Below, piece after piece: positions 1 through 7,617 of a DNA stretch of 64,000 bases (the first letter of the stretch is position 1; each line of letters opens with the position of its first letter). Under the pieces are notes generated by a model, which searched no databases, was not told where the DNA came from, and saw only the letters and a program-made list of their open reading frames with translations. Origin of the DNA: an uncultured Lachnospiraceae bacterium. Lineage in GTDB: Bacteria > Bacillota > Clostridia > Lachnospirales > Lachnospiraceae. The DNA is taken from positions 50,308 to 114,307 of the forward strand of contig ONHG01000003.1 in NCBI GenBank assembly GCA_900317585.1. Direction: 5' to 3'. Both the position numbers and the translations under genes were made by a program.

Positions 1-191
1 ATCATTCTAGGCTCCGGAACACTTACATTGGCAACACTCTGAATTGGTGAAGGTGTGCCGTAATAATCTACACGAAGCTTGTCAAGAATATGTGGATTGG
101 CTCTTCCTGCACGGATGCCTGCATACTCTTCCTCGAGATTATTTAATGTTTTTTCCATTTTATCCTGGAAAGGGTTTAATCTTGAATCCAT
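1..191 (-). CDS. frr: Ribosome recycling factor, 5' part (cut by window edge)
   Basis: Only the first 63 or so codons are in the window; the gene runs off the left edge. The product starts MDSRFNPFQDKMEKTL and continues with EEYAGIRAGRANPHIL and DYYGTPSPIQSVANV, which are diagnostic of ribosome recycling factor, the tRNA-mimic protein that with EF-G splits post-termination ribosomes. The RAGRA stretch is the conserved ribosome-contacting part. A strong AGGAGG site lies 6-7 nt upstream of the ATG. It follows pyrH by 33 nt, and pyrH-frr is the standard bacterial arrangement, so both are probably on one transcript. Confidence 0.95.
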   Translation of the reverse strand, partial: MDSRLNPFQDKMEKTLNNLEEEYAGIRAGRANPHILDKLRVDYYGTPSPIQSVANVSVPEPRM

Positions 192-224
192 ATTATCCTC
201 CTGATATGCATTATATGCAATTTA

Positions 225-920
225 CTATACAGTAACCTTTGTACCGTTAAATTTGCCTGTAAGAGCATTTACAATGCTGTTTTCCTCATTGAGTCCGAAT
301 ACATACATAGGCATCTTGTTCTCAAGGCACATGATAGACGCTGTGAGGTCAACTACTGCTAGCTTCTTCTCAACAACCTCTTCGATTGAAAGCTCATCAT
401 ACTTCTTTGCAGCAGGATTGGTCTTTGGATCACTGTCATATACTCCGTCAATAGCCTTGGCAAGGTAAATACCATCTGCCTCAATCTCAATTGCACGAAG
501 CACTGTGGCTGTATCTGTTGAGAAATAAGGATGACCTGTACCACCTGCAAAGAAAACAACCATATCATGTGCGAAATACTTGTTTGCTCTGTCCTTAGAG
601 AAAAGCTTTGTCATGTTGCCGCACTCAAACGGAGTAAGAACAGCTGTCTTCATTCCGACATATCTGAAAATCTCAGATACATAAATGCAGTTCATAACTG
701 TAGCAAGCATACCAATCTGGTCAGCCTTTGTGCGGTCGATGGTCTCACTGGTTCTGCCTCTCCAGAAGTTTCCACCACCGATAACAATACCTACCTGTGT
801 ACCATTATCAACAATCTGTTTAACCTGTTTTGCAACCTCAATGACGGTTGCCTCGTCAAAGCCGTGGTGCTTATCACCTGCAAGTGCCTCACCACTTAAT
901 TTTAATAATATTCTACTCAT
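225..920 (-). CDS. pyrH: UMP kinase
   Basis: 231 residues, the usual length for bacterial UMP kinase (amino-acid-kinase fold, hexameric, distinct from eukaryotic UMP/CMP kinases). It phosphorylates UMP to UDP in the cytoplasm for pyrimidine nucleotide synthesis. Visible motifs: N-terminal ILLKLSGEAL, the GIVIGGGNFWRGR glycine loop, and DSDPKTNPAAKKYDEL near the nucleotide site. The ATG has GAGGG upstream, inside the last codons of the bactofilin gene, which ends 2 nt before; the two are almost certainly co-transcribed. frr follows. Typical allosteric control is by GTP (activation) and UTP (inhibition); that is family knowledge, not visible here. Confidence 0.96.
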   Translation of the reverse strand: MSRILLKLSGEALAGDKHHGFDEATVIEVAKQVKQIVDNGTQVGIVIGGGNFWRGRTSETIDRTKADQIGMLATVMNCIYVSEIFRYVGMKTAVLTPFECGNMTKLFSKDRANKYFAHDMVVFFAGGTGHPYFSTDTATVLRAIEIEADGIYLAKAIDGVYDSDPKTNPAAKKYDELSIEEVVEKKLAVVDLTASIMCLENKMPMYVFGLNEENSIVNALTGKFNGTKVTV

Positions 921-922
921 AT

Positions 923-1750
923 TTATTTACCCTCGAAAAGCCCCTGAACATCAATATCAGCGTATGTCTGAGAACAGAAGCCCTCAATAACAGCACCGTT
1001 GTTGATCTGTACTGAACGTGACTTGATATTACCCATGATAACCGCTGAAGTATCTACCACAACCGGTCCCTGAACATCAATATCACCCTTTACAGCTCCT
1101 GCAATAACTGCTGAAGATGCTGAAATATTGCCGATGATAACAGATCCTGCACCTATCTTGACAGTTCCTGTTGAAGCAATTTCACCCTCAACCTTTGCTA
1201 CATCAGCGAAAAACTCTGATGAATTTGTGTTACCATTGATTGTTCCTGTAACAACAATCTTGCCATTACACATTACATTTCCGTTGATTGTTCCCTGAAT
1301 ATCAAAAGAACCTGATGACTGCATATCACCTGTCAGTACAGTGCTAGCTGTTATAACAGATGTCTCGTCCTGAACCTCTCCTGAAATAATTGTGTTGTTA
1401 ACCTCAGGAATATTGTTAACTGCTGGTATCTCATTCATTTGTGCAACTTGCTCCTCTTCTTGTAAATTTTTAATTGTCTGTTCTGCAAAATTTTCGCTTG
1501 GTGTAGGCTTAACTACCGGTTGACTCTTTGGTGTCTCATCAACATGCTCAAGTAAACCGTTAAGCTTTGCAAGCTCTGATTCAACATCAACGTTCTCGCC
1601 AATGGTATCTACTACAAGATTCTCTGCGGTAGGTCTTGATGTATTCGCCGCACTGGCATTCGGCTCTGCCTCTCTCTCAGGCGTTTCACCCGGAACGAGC
1701 TCATTAACTGCCTGTGAAAAATCATCCTTAAATTCTTTGAATAATCCCAT
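923..1750 (-). CDS. Bactofilin family cytoskeletal protein
   Basis: 275 residues. The C-terminal ~130 residues form the bactofilin (DUF583) right-handed beta-helix: repeated short turns such as GSFDIQGTINGNVMCNG, GTVKIGAGSVIIGNI and GDIDVQGPVVVDTSAVI. Bactofilins self-assemble into filaments without nucleotide and scaffold cell-wall enzymes in shape and stalk formation. The first ~135 residues are acidic, proline- and glutamate-rich and look disordered, which is unusually long for the family and may be a partner-binding or membrane-targeting arm (it begins MGLFKEFKDDF, a possible amphipathic helix). Start supported by CGGAGG. Lies between a membrane-anchored deacetylase-like gene and pyrH; pairing of a bactofilin with a cell-wall-type protein suggests they work together at the envelope (inference). 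Confidence 0.9.
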   Translation of the reverse strand: MGLFKEFKDDFSQAVNELVPGETPEREAEPNASAANTSRPTAENLVVDTIGENVDVESELAKLNGLLEHVDETPKSQPVVKPTPSENFAEQTIKNLQEEEQVAQMNEIPAVNNIPEVNNTIISGEVQDETSVITASTVLTGDMQSSGSFDIQGTINGNVMCNGKIVVTGTINGNTNSSEFFADVAKVEGEIASTGTVKIGAGSVIIGNISASSAVIAGAVKGDIDVQGPVVVDTSAVIMGNIKSRSVQINNGAVIEGFCSQTYADIDVQGLFEGK

Positions 1751-1771
1751 TAATATTTCCTCCGTTTATTT

Positions 1772-2725
1772 TCATTGTCCAACACTATCTGCTTTGATGT
1801 ATTGAACTTTATATGTACTATCATCAATCGGCAAAATCTCTGCGCCCATATTGTTAAGTGCATCAATTAATGGTCCTATAGCCTCTGCCGTGGTTGAACT
1901 GTTTGAATCATCATGTAATAACACAACCGAATTATTATATTTGGTAATTCCGGAAGTTACATTAGACACAATATTGTCAGTTGTACAGCCATCCGCCGTA
2001 TCGCCTGAGTTTACATTCCAGTCATAATATGTAATATTTTTGGAATTAAGTATCTTAACCAAGTCAACCATATCGACATTGCTGATTTGGTTCATGCTAC
2101 CGCCCGGAAAACGATATATCTGTGGTGTAACACCTGTTAAATTTGAGATATATCCGGAAATCTCTGTCAGATCCTCAGTAAATGACTGTGTTGATTCATA
2201 TATTTTACTGTATGAATTACTATATGAATCCATGGCAATTGTGTGCCCCTCATTCACTATTCGTCTGTAAACCTCTTCATATTTGCCGGAAGTATCGGCC
2301 GTGACAAAAAAAGTTGCCTTGACATTGTATTTTGCAAGAGTATCTAAAATCACTCCCGTGTTATCCCCGGGGATACACTCAAAGGTAAGGTATACCTTTC
2401 TTGCATCCCCTTCATGATACACGTTGTCCTTTGAATCAAGCTGTTTCACAACAGTCTGCTTCGAAGCATCAGCTTTCTCAACCTCGGAGCCCTCATCAAC
2501 CGGTTCTGTGGTATTTACGGTTGACGATACTGCATTATTAAGCTGCAACTCTAATTTGTAAATTCTGGAATTGAGCTTAACAACCATAATTCCAAGTACT
2601 ACAATTGCAAGTAGTGATATTGCCATCCATATTGCAATTGTCATTATAATACTTGTCTTAATCCGGCTCACTCTTTTACGGCGCTGCTGTTGCTGCTCAG
2701 CAATTTCTTTGTCTTTTGAATCCAT
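1772..2725 (-). CDS. Membrane-anchored polysaccharide-deacetylase-like protein, probable pseudoenzyme
   Basis: 317 residues from the ATG at 2725, which has GGGGGA five bases upstream; an in-frame upstream codon at 2779 lacks such a site. Residues ~25-50 form one membrane helix after a basic cytoplasmic stretch, followed by a linker and a NodB-homology domain from about residue 110. The fold is recognisable (VYLTFE, VKATFFVTAD, RFPGGS, YYDWNVNSGD, VVLLHDD). However the catalytic motif TFDDGP reads TFECIP (E116, C117), and the zinc motif HSxSH reads DSYSN (D166, N170), so both metal-binding histidines and the Asp pair are lost. It is therefore probably not an active peptidoglycan/chitin deacetylase but a binding or scaffold protein, next to a bactofilin 21 nt downstream. 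See findings. Confidence 0.85.
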   Translation of the reverse strand: MDSKDKEIAEQQQQRRKRVSRIKTSIIMTIAIWMAISLLAIVVLGIMVVKLNSRIYKLELQLNNAVSSTVNTTEPVDEGSEVEKADASKQTVVKQLDSKDNVYHEGDARKVYLTFECIPGDNTGVILDTLAKYNVKATFFVTADTSGKYEEVYRRIVNEGHTIAMDSYSNSYSKIYESTQSFTEDLTEISGYISNLTGVTPQIYRFPGGSMNQISNVDMVDLVKILNSKNITYYDWNVNSGDTADGCTTDNIVSNVTSGITKYNNSVVLLHDDSNSSTTAEAIGPLIDALNNMGAEILPIDDSTYKVQYIKADSVGQ

Positions 2726-2793
2726 ATGCTTCCCCCGTGTTATGAGTGATTTTGCAACTATCTGTAAATTGATAGTCACATGATTCTTATATT

Positions 2794-2821
2794 ATTTTAT
2801 CATATTTTCGCAACTTGTAAA
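2794..2821 (-). promoter_or_regulatory. SigA-type promoter for the deacetylase-bactofilin-pyrH-frr operon
   Basis: On the minus strand TTTACA (2816-2821), 16-nt spacer, TAAAAT (2794-2799), with TGA directly before the -10 (extended -10). It lies just after the tsf terminator and 69 nt upstream of the ATG at 2725. The 16-nt spacing and extended -10 make it a good candidate; not experimentally shown. Confidence 0.65.
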
Positions 2822-2826
2822 GATAT

Positions 2827-2867
2827 AAAAAATCCGCAAAAGTTTAAATTAGCTTAAACTTTTGCGG
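2827..2867 (-). terminator. Intrinsic terminator after tsf
   Basis: Perfect 14-bp stem (2834-2847 with 2854-2867) and a 6-nt loop, followed on the minus strand by a run of six T. It closes the rpsB-tsf transcription unit 38 nt after the tsf stop codon. Confidence 0.9.
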
Positions 2868-2904
2868 AACAGCATTCGTTTAATCTGCGTATGCAAAAAA
2901 TCTT

Positions 2905-3990
2905 TTAGACTCCTGCCATCTGAGCTGCTACCTCAGCCGCGAAATCCTCCTGTTTCTTTTCCATACCCTCACCAACTTCAAAACGAACCATCTTTGCAAT
3001 AGTAAGATCCTTTGAAACTGACTCAAGATACTTGCCAACTGACTGTTTTCCATCTTCAGCCTTAACATATGTCTGGTCAAGAAGGCAAATTTCCTTTAAC
3101 TGCTTAGAGACACGACCCTCTACTAAGCCATTGAACATCTTCTCTGCTGTGATTGAATCCTTATCTGCCATAGCAAGCTCACCAAGTTTTGCCTTTGCAG
3201 CATCTGATAAGAAATTCCATACATAGTTCATGTTGTTCTTATGCTCGTTGAAGTTGTTGATATCATCATCGCTCCAAAGTTTCTCATTAATAGCCTTGTC
3301 AATTAACTTATTGAGAATAGGCTTTGGAAGAGTTGTAGCATCATTTAATGCACTGTCAACAGTGATCTCTCTAAGCTTTGCAAGCTCATCATCAGAAATA
3401 TCATTTTTGCTGATGTACTGTGGGTTCATAGCTGCAACCTGCATAGCGATATTTGTTATTGCTTCTTTAGCTGTATCATCTGCTGCACCATTTGCTGCGA
3501 TGATAACACCGATTCTTCCACCACCATGGATGTAAGAAGTAACAACATCACCTGTAACCTTTGCAAATCTACGAACAGATAACTTCTCTCCGATTGTAGC
3601 TGTCTTCTCTACAAGAAGCTCGCTAAGTCCGTTTGTTGCAAGAAGAGCGTCGATATCCTCTCCGTTTACACCACCATTTAAATCAGAAGCAAGTGCTGTG
3701 TCAGCTACAGTCTGAACGAACTCCTGGAATGTCTCGTTCTTTGCAACGAAATCGGTCTCAGAGTTAACCTCTGCTACAACTGCAACGTTTCCGTTTACGG
3801 CAACACGTGCAATTCCTTCAGCGGCAATTCTGCTCTGCTTCTTTTCCATCTTAGCTGCACCACTTTTTCTTAATACCTCAACAGCGGCATCCATATCACC
3901 GTTTGTCTCTGTTAAAGCCTTTTTGCAGTCCATCATACCTGCGCCTGTCATTTCACGCAGCTCTTTTACCATACCTGCTGTAATAGCCAT
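2905..3990 (-). CDS. tsf: Elongation factor Ts (long form)
   Basis: 361 residues. EF-Ts is the guanine-nucleotide exchange factor that regenerates EF-Tu-GTP in the cytoplasm. The N-terminal UBA-like domain (MVKELREMTGAGMMDCKKAL) and the core motif SETDFVAKNETF, which contacts EF-Tu, are intact; the C-terminal part ends with QMAGV. Clostridial EF-Ts is usually a little over 300 residues; here about 60 extra residues (roughly 222-280, starting PKPILNKLIDKAINEK and containing NNMNYVWNFL) sit between the core and the C-terminal CLLDQ segment. Start supported by CGGAGG. Second gene of the rpsB-tsf operon, 27 nt after rpsB, followed by a strong terminator. Confidence 0.96.
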   Translation of the reverse strand: MAITAGMVKELREMTGAGMMDCKKALTETNGDMDAAVEVLRKSGAAKMEKKQSRIAAEGIARVAVNGNVAVVAEVNSETDFVAKNETFQEFVQTVADTALASDLNGGVNGEDIDALLATNGLSELLVEKTATIGEKLSVRRFAKVTGDVVTSYIHGGGRIGVIIAANGAADDTAKEAITNIAMQVAAMNPQYISKNDISDDELAKLREITVDSALNDATTLPKPILNKLIDKAINEKLWSDDDINNFNEHKNNMNYVWNFLSDAAKAKLGELAMADKDSITAEKMFNGLVEGRVSKQLKEICLLDQTYVKAEDGKQSVGKYLESVSKDLTIAKMVRFEVGEGMEKKQEDFAAEVAAQMAGV

Positions 3991-4017
3991 TTGATTATCC
4001 TCCGATATTAATCTGTT

Positions 4018-4752
4018 TTATTCCTCAACTGTCTCTTCAGAAGCTTCCTCAGCAGTAACCTCTTCCTCAGCTCCCTGCTTTGCCTCGATAACAGCGTCTG
4101 CCATCTTAGATACAATTAATTTAACGGCTCTGATAGCATCATCGTTTCCTGGGATAACATAATCTAACTCGTCCGGATCACAGTTTGTATCAGCAATACC
4201 GATAAGAGTGATTCCAAGTGCCTGAGCCTCTTTGATACAGATACGCTCCTTCTTAGGATCTACTACGAAGATTGCATCAGGAATTCTCTTCATATCCTTG
4301 ATTCCACCAAGGTTCTTCTCAAGCTTCTCCCACTCCTTCTTGAGTGCGATAACTTCCTTCTTAGGAAGAACATCGAATGTGCCATCCTCTGCCATTGTCT
4401 CGATAGCTTTAAGTCTTGCAATACGGCTCTCGATTGTGCGGAAGTTTGTAAGCATTCCACCTAACCATCTCTCGTTTACATAGTACATACCGCAACGCTC
4501 TGCCTCAGTCTTGACAGCATCCTGAGCCTGCTTCTTTGTACCTACGAAAAGGATTGTACCACCCTGAGCAGCGATATCAGATACTGCATCATATGCCTCA
4601 TCAACCTTTCCTACAGACTTCTGTAAGTCTATGATGTAGATACCATTACGCTCTGTGTAGATGTAAGGAGCCATTTTAGGGTTCCATCTTCTTGTCTGAT
4701 GTCCGAAATGAACACCTGCCTCGAGTAACTGTTTCATTGAAATTACGCTCAT
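4018..4752 (-). CDS. rpsB: Small ribosomal subunit protein uS2
   Basis: 244 residues from the ATG at 4752, which has CGGAGG upstream; a longer reading from 4809 has no such site and is not family-like. Conserved S2 blocks: [60 protein letters not shown] and [16 protein letters not shown]2 is one of the last proteins to join the 30S subunit and bridges head and body. The C-terminus is an acidic tail ([16 protein letters not shown]). The ~115-nt leader between its promoter and start contains a CCGGT/ACCGG stem-loop and is a plausible site for autogenous control by S2-EF-Ts, as known in other bacteria; that part is inference. Confidence 0.97.
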   Translation of the reverse strand: MSVISMKQLLEAGVHFGHQTRRWNPKMAPYIYTERNGIYIIDLQKSVGKVDEAYDAVSDIAAQGGTILFVGTKKQAQDAVKTEAERCGMYYVNERWLGGMLTNFRTIESRIARLKAIETMAEDGTFDVLPKKEVIALKKEWEKLEKNLGGIKDMKRIPDAIFVVDPKKERICIKEAQALGITLIGIADTNCDPDELDYVIPGNDDAIRAVKLIVSKMADAVIEAKQGAEEEVTAEEASEETVEE

Positions 4753-4862
4753 TTTATTTACCTCCGTTTGGTTATTAATCTTCCGTGTGTTTCCAAATAG
4801 ATCAGCCACCGGTAAGCGTTATCCGGCACCGGCGATCATCCGCACACGTGCTTTATAGTATT

Positions 4863-4896
4863 TAAGCCTTTGGAATTATAACATACCAAAGGCTTA
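4863..4896 (-). repeat. 11-bp inverted repeat flanking the rpsB -10 box
   Basis: TAAGCCTTTGG (4863-4873) and its exact complement (4886-4896) flank the extended -10 of the rpsB promoter. No T-run follows on the minus strand, so it is not a simple terminator for the upstream gene. It could be an operator or the end of a 5' transcript hairpin. Confidence 0.75.
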
Positions 4897-4903
4897 TGTG
4901 CAA
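4875..4903 (-). promoter_or_regulatory. SigA-type promoter for rpsB-tsf
   Basis: TTGCAC (4898-4903), 17-nt spacer, TATAAT (4875-4880) preceded by TGT, i.e. a consensus -10 with extended -10 element. It lies about 123 nt upstream of the rpsB start and right after the last gene of the flagellar operon, so it separates ribosomal from flagellar transcription. Among the strongest promoters in the window by match. Confidence 0.85.
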
Positions 4904-4914
4904 GCAATATTTTA

Positions 4915-5520
4915 TTATTTTTGTGTAAGTATATTAATTATATCGTCATATGAAGCTCCATAAGGTATCTCATGGCTGCCATCAGCTATAAACTGATCCA
5001 CACCCTTTTGTCCCATATAAGCCCTGAATTTCTCTGCATCATCAATAATACCTGCCGCCTGTAATCTTTCAGCAATCATCCTGCAGGTATCTCCACTGCC
5101 AACTGTAACTGTGAAGGTGGTATTCTGCTGTGGCTGTGCAGCATCTGATGCAGCACTGTCCGTTGCAGCAACATCCGAAGGAGCTGTTGTATCAGCATCC
5201 GCTGTACCGGCGATATTGTCTGCATCGGTATTGTCGATGCCGGTCTGTGTATCCTCAGCCGCTGACGTGTCTGCTATTGTTGTATCCGGCTCTGATGTGT
5301 CTGTTTTTTTATCTGATTTTTTATCAGTTTTATTATCGGTCTTTTTATCGTTCTTCATCCCGGATGAGTCTTCTGTTTCAACCATTCCGAGAGCCTTTGC
5401 CTTTTCAATTATTTCCGAATCTGACATTGATGAACCATGATTGCGATATCCCACCATCATTATAAAAACGGCAAATATAATCCCAAGTCCAAGTCCACGA
5501 AGATAATATTTTAGTCTCAC
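4915..5520 (-). CDS. Membrane protein with MltG-like LysM-type tail domain, no catalytic domain
   Basis: 201 residues from a GTG at 5520 with GAGGG eight bases upstream; this start avoids overlap with the preceding gene, which stops at 5522. Residues ~8-28 form a membrane helix, followed by a lysine/aspartate-rich repetitive linker (KKTDNKTDKKSDKKTD) and an alanine/aspartate-rich stretch. The last ~65 residues (TFTVTVGSGDTCRMIAERL, AGIIDDAEKFRAYM, GSHEIPYGASYDDII) resemble the small LysM-like domain of the MltG/YceG endolytic transglycosylase family, but the catalytic YceG domain is absent. It is the last gene of the flagellar operon. Function unknown; peptidoglycan binding near the motor would be a guess. 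Confidence 0.75.
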   Translation of the reverse strand: MRLKYYLRGLGLGIIFAVFIMMVGYRNHGSSMSDSEIIEKAKALGMVETEDSSGMKNDKKTDNKTDKKSDKKTDTSEPDTTIADTSAAEDTQTGIDNTDADNIAGTADADTTAPSDVAATDSAASDAAQPQQNTTFTVTVGSGDTCRMIAERLQAAGIIDDAEKFRAYMGQKGVDQFIADGSHEIPYGASYDDIINILTQK

Positions 5521-5521
5521 T

Positions 5522-6487
5522 TTATTTTCCCTCGTTATATAAATCAATCACTAGCTTAACCTCACCCTTGCCAAGCCCAAGTTCTTTTGCTATTTCCACG
5601 ATATTTTTTCCTGATTTGTAAAGTCTCAGTATCTGCGGATTATGGTTAATTTCTGAAATATCATAAACCCTGCCGCTCTGCACATCTGTGTCTGACAGAT
5701 TCCGGGATTGCATTGTTGTATTTGAAGCTGTCATATTCTGTGCTGTCATATTTGAAACCGCCACATTCTGAACCACTGCATTTTGAGCTGCCATATTTGG
5801 AACCACTGTATTTGGAACTGCAGTATTCCGAACCACCGTATTTTGTGACATTATATTTTGTGCTGCTGCATGCTGTGACATCATATTTTGTGCCGATACA
5901 TTCTGGGTTTTTACGCTTGCTGTGTTTTTTGTTCCTGTAACAATATCTGAAGAAGCAATGCCTCTGCTCTCAGTTACCGCCTGACGATTTGATACAGGTG
6001 CAGCATTAACCACCGGCTTTGCATTTAACACTGTTTTGTTTGACAGATTATTGATTTTGGATGCTTCAACCGGTTCAAATGTTTTTTTTGCCTGAGCAGT
6101 AATTTTTTCAATATTACCGGACAGACGTGTGAGCTCTTCATGTTTATCGTTGAGCATACTGTATAAAAACATTATCTCATTGTGAGATTTATTAATCGAA
6201 TCCAAAACCGTATCAGAATACTCATTTATAGCCATAATCTTCGAATTTGTTTCTTTTTCCAGATTTCTTTTAGTCTCATCCGTTTTCGAGGCAATATGCT
6301 CGTCTAACATTCCGTCTATCGCCAACTCAGCATTTTTGATCTCTTTTTCTGTTATAACCTTTAATTCTTCAGCGCTCATATCCGCAATTTTATCCAAATC
6401 GTTTTTAGACAGCTTATCCTTTACCATAAAGCTGCCTATCAAAAAAACTATTCCTACCAATATGAGTGTTATTTCCAAAGTAGTCAT
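5522..6487 (-). CDS. DUF6115-type membrane protein with HTH-like tail and pentapeptide-type repeats
   Basis: 321 residues: N-terminal membrane helix (residues ~4-22), then a ~130-residue helical coiled-coil region, a low-complexity region of 13 consecutive five-residue repeats, and a C-terminal segment (EINHNPQILRLYKSGKNIVEIAKELGLGKGEVKLVIDLY) that looks like a small helix-turn-helix. Proteins of this kind (DUF6115) are found next to sigD in Lachnospiraceae flagellar operons; the biochemical role is not known. Start ATG at 6487 with a GGGGA-type site. It sits between sigD and the MltG-tail-like gene, so its expression follows the flagellar operon. Confidence 0.75.
   Translation of the reverse strand: MTTLEITLILVGIVFLIGSFMVKDKLSKNDLDKIADMSAEELKVITEKEIKNAELAIDGMLDEHIASKTDETKRNLEKETNSKIMAINEYSDTVLDSINKSHNEIMFLYSMLNDKHEELTRLSGNIEKITAQAKKTFEPVEASKINNLSNKTVLNAKPVVNAAPVSNRQAVTESRGIASSDIVTGTKNTASVKTQNVSAQNMMSQHAAAQNIMSQNTVVRNTAVPNTVVPNMAAQNAVVQNVAVSNMTAQNMTASNTTMQSRNLSDTDVQSGRVYDISEINHNPQILRLYKSGKNIVEIAKELGLGKGEVKLVIDLYNEGK
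5711..5905 (-). repeat. 13 tandem 15-bp units encoding xNxxx repeats
   Basis: Exactly 195 bases encode 13 five-residue units, beginning QNVSA QNMMS QHAAA and ending QNMTA SNTTM; position 2 is Asn in 12 of 13 units. The units are degenerate at DNA level but keep frame perfectly, so the array is selected as protein. The amino-acid period of five recalls pentapeptide-repeat proteins, although the central residue is not the usual Leu/Phe. Confidence 0.9.
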
Positions 6488-6507
6488 ATTATCCCCTTCA
6501 TCATGTA

Positions 6508-7275
6508 TTAATCTGTTGTCAGAATATCCATATACGGTCCCATAACCTTGCGCATTTTTATCAGACCCTTGGTATGAAGCTGTGAAACTCTCGATTCCGA
6601 CACATCAAGTATATTGCTTATCTCCTTCAGCGTCAAATCCTCATAATAATACAGCTCAATAACCTTTCGCTCTTTTTCAGTGAGATTATCAAGAGATTTC
6701 ACCAGCATTGTCTTAAGCTCTTCCTTTGCGACAAGCTCTTCAGGCTGTGTGAAATGTGAATTGTGTGTGGCATCCATCACCGGCTCAGGTCCTGCCTCCG
6801 TAAACTCATCAAGTGAAACGACATTCGTAACCTTAAGCTGTGACTGCCAGTTGCACAGCTCTTCTCCTGATATGTCAAGCTCCATGGCAAGCTCCTCATC
6901 ACTTGCAGTTTTGCCGGTTCGAAGCTCAACCTGCTTGATAGCCTCGTCAATTTTGCGCTGTCGCTGCCTCACAGTTCTTGGAATCCAATCCATTTTTCTT
7001 ATCTGATCAAGTATTGCTCCTCTGATTCTCAGGCTTGCGTATGTCTCAAATTTGACATTTTTCTCCATGTTAAATTTGTCAATTGCATCAATAAGGCCAA
7101 AAATTCCATAGCTCACAAGATCTTCGTATTCAACATTGTGTCCCAGATACATGCTAAGACGTCCCGCAACCAGCTTCACCAGTTGTGCATATTCAATTAT
7201 GAGCTGTTCCCGTAATGCTGGTGTGGGATTCTTGCGATAATCATCCCACAGCTTCTCTTTATCTACTATTTTCAT
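6508..7275 (-). CDS. sigD: Flagellar RNA polymerase sigma factor (sigma-28/FliA family)
   Basis: 255 residues. Region 2 (LVKLVAGRLSMYLGHNVEYEDLVSYG, IFGLIDAIDKF, FETYASLRIRGAILDQIRKMDWIPR) and region 4 (LTEKERKVIELYYYEDLTLKEI, VSESRVSQLHTKGLIKMRK) match FliA/SigD. It directs transcription of late flagellar and chemotaxis genes such as flagellin. Region 3 is shortened as in the family. Start supported by GGGGGA. As in Bacillus subtilis it sits near the 3' end of the long fla/che operon, so its level depends on read-through of about 30 kb. No gene for its anti-sigma factor FlgM is in the window, and no clear TAAA-N15-GCCGATAT promoter was seen here. Confidence 0.95.
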   Translation of the reverse strand: MKIVDKEKLWDDYRKNPTPALREQLIIEYAQLVKLVAGRLSMYLGHNVEYEDLVSYGIFGLIDAIDKFNMEKNVKFETYASLRIRGAILDQIRKMDWIPRTVRQRQRKIDEAIKQVELRTGKTASDEELAMELDISGEELCNWQSQLKVTNVVSLDEFTEAGPEPVMDATHNSHFTQPEELVAKEELKTMLVKSLDNLTEKERKVIELYYYEDLTLKEISNILDVSESRVSQLHTKGLIKMRKVMGPYMDILTTD

Positions 7276-7325
7276 TGTTCCCCCTGAGTTCGGCAGACCG
7301 GTATAATATAATAAAATCCAATGAT

Positions 7326-7616
7326 TTATTCATCAGAATTTCCGTCATCTGAACCGGCTGATGTGCCATCTATATGGTCACCAGCTGTGCCATCTGCCTT
7401 TTCGGATTCATTTTCATTCGTATCCTTGTCAGCCATTACATTTAATGCTTTATCAAGCACAAGCTTCATAGCACCACCTATTACATAAAATATAACCAGA
7501 ACCGAAAGAAGTCTTGTGGTAAATGTCATCAAATCAACTCTCTGCTGCAAAGAAAGTATGCTGCATACAAAGCCCGCCAAAAGCATCACAAGCGGAGGCA
7601 AAAATTTACTTTTCAT
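7326..7616 (-). CDS. Small membrane protein of the flagellar operon, unknown function
   Basis: 96 residues with two predicted membrane helices (about residues 5-23, FLPPLVMLLAGFVCSIL, and 33-55, TRLLSVLVIFYVIGGAMKLVL), then an acidic, serine/glycine/aspartate-rich cytoplasmic tail. The start is an ATG with AGGTGAT upstream, overlapping the end of cheD by design (1-nt gap). Position between cheD and sigD is conserved for small uncharacterised proteins in Lachnospiraceae flagellar operons, but no family assignment can be made from the sequence alone. Confidence 0.7.
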   Translation of the reverse strand: MKSKFLPPLVMLLAGFVCSILSLQQRVDLMTFTTRLLSVLVIFYVIGGAMKLVLDKALNVMADKDTNENESEKADGTAGDHIDGTSAGSDDGNSDE

Positions 7617-7617
7617 A

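Noticed and set aside
4753-4860. Ribosomal-protein leader RNA motif ahead of rpsB
   Set aside because: Only one short CCGGT/ACCGG stem is visible; not enough to call a named leader family.
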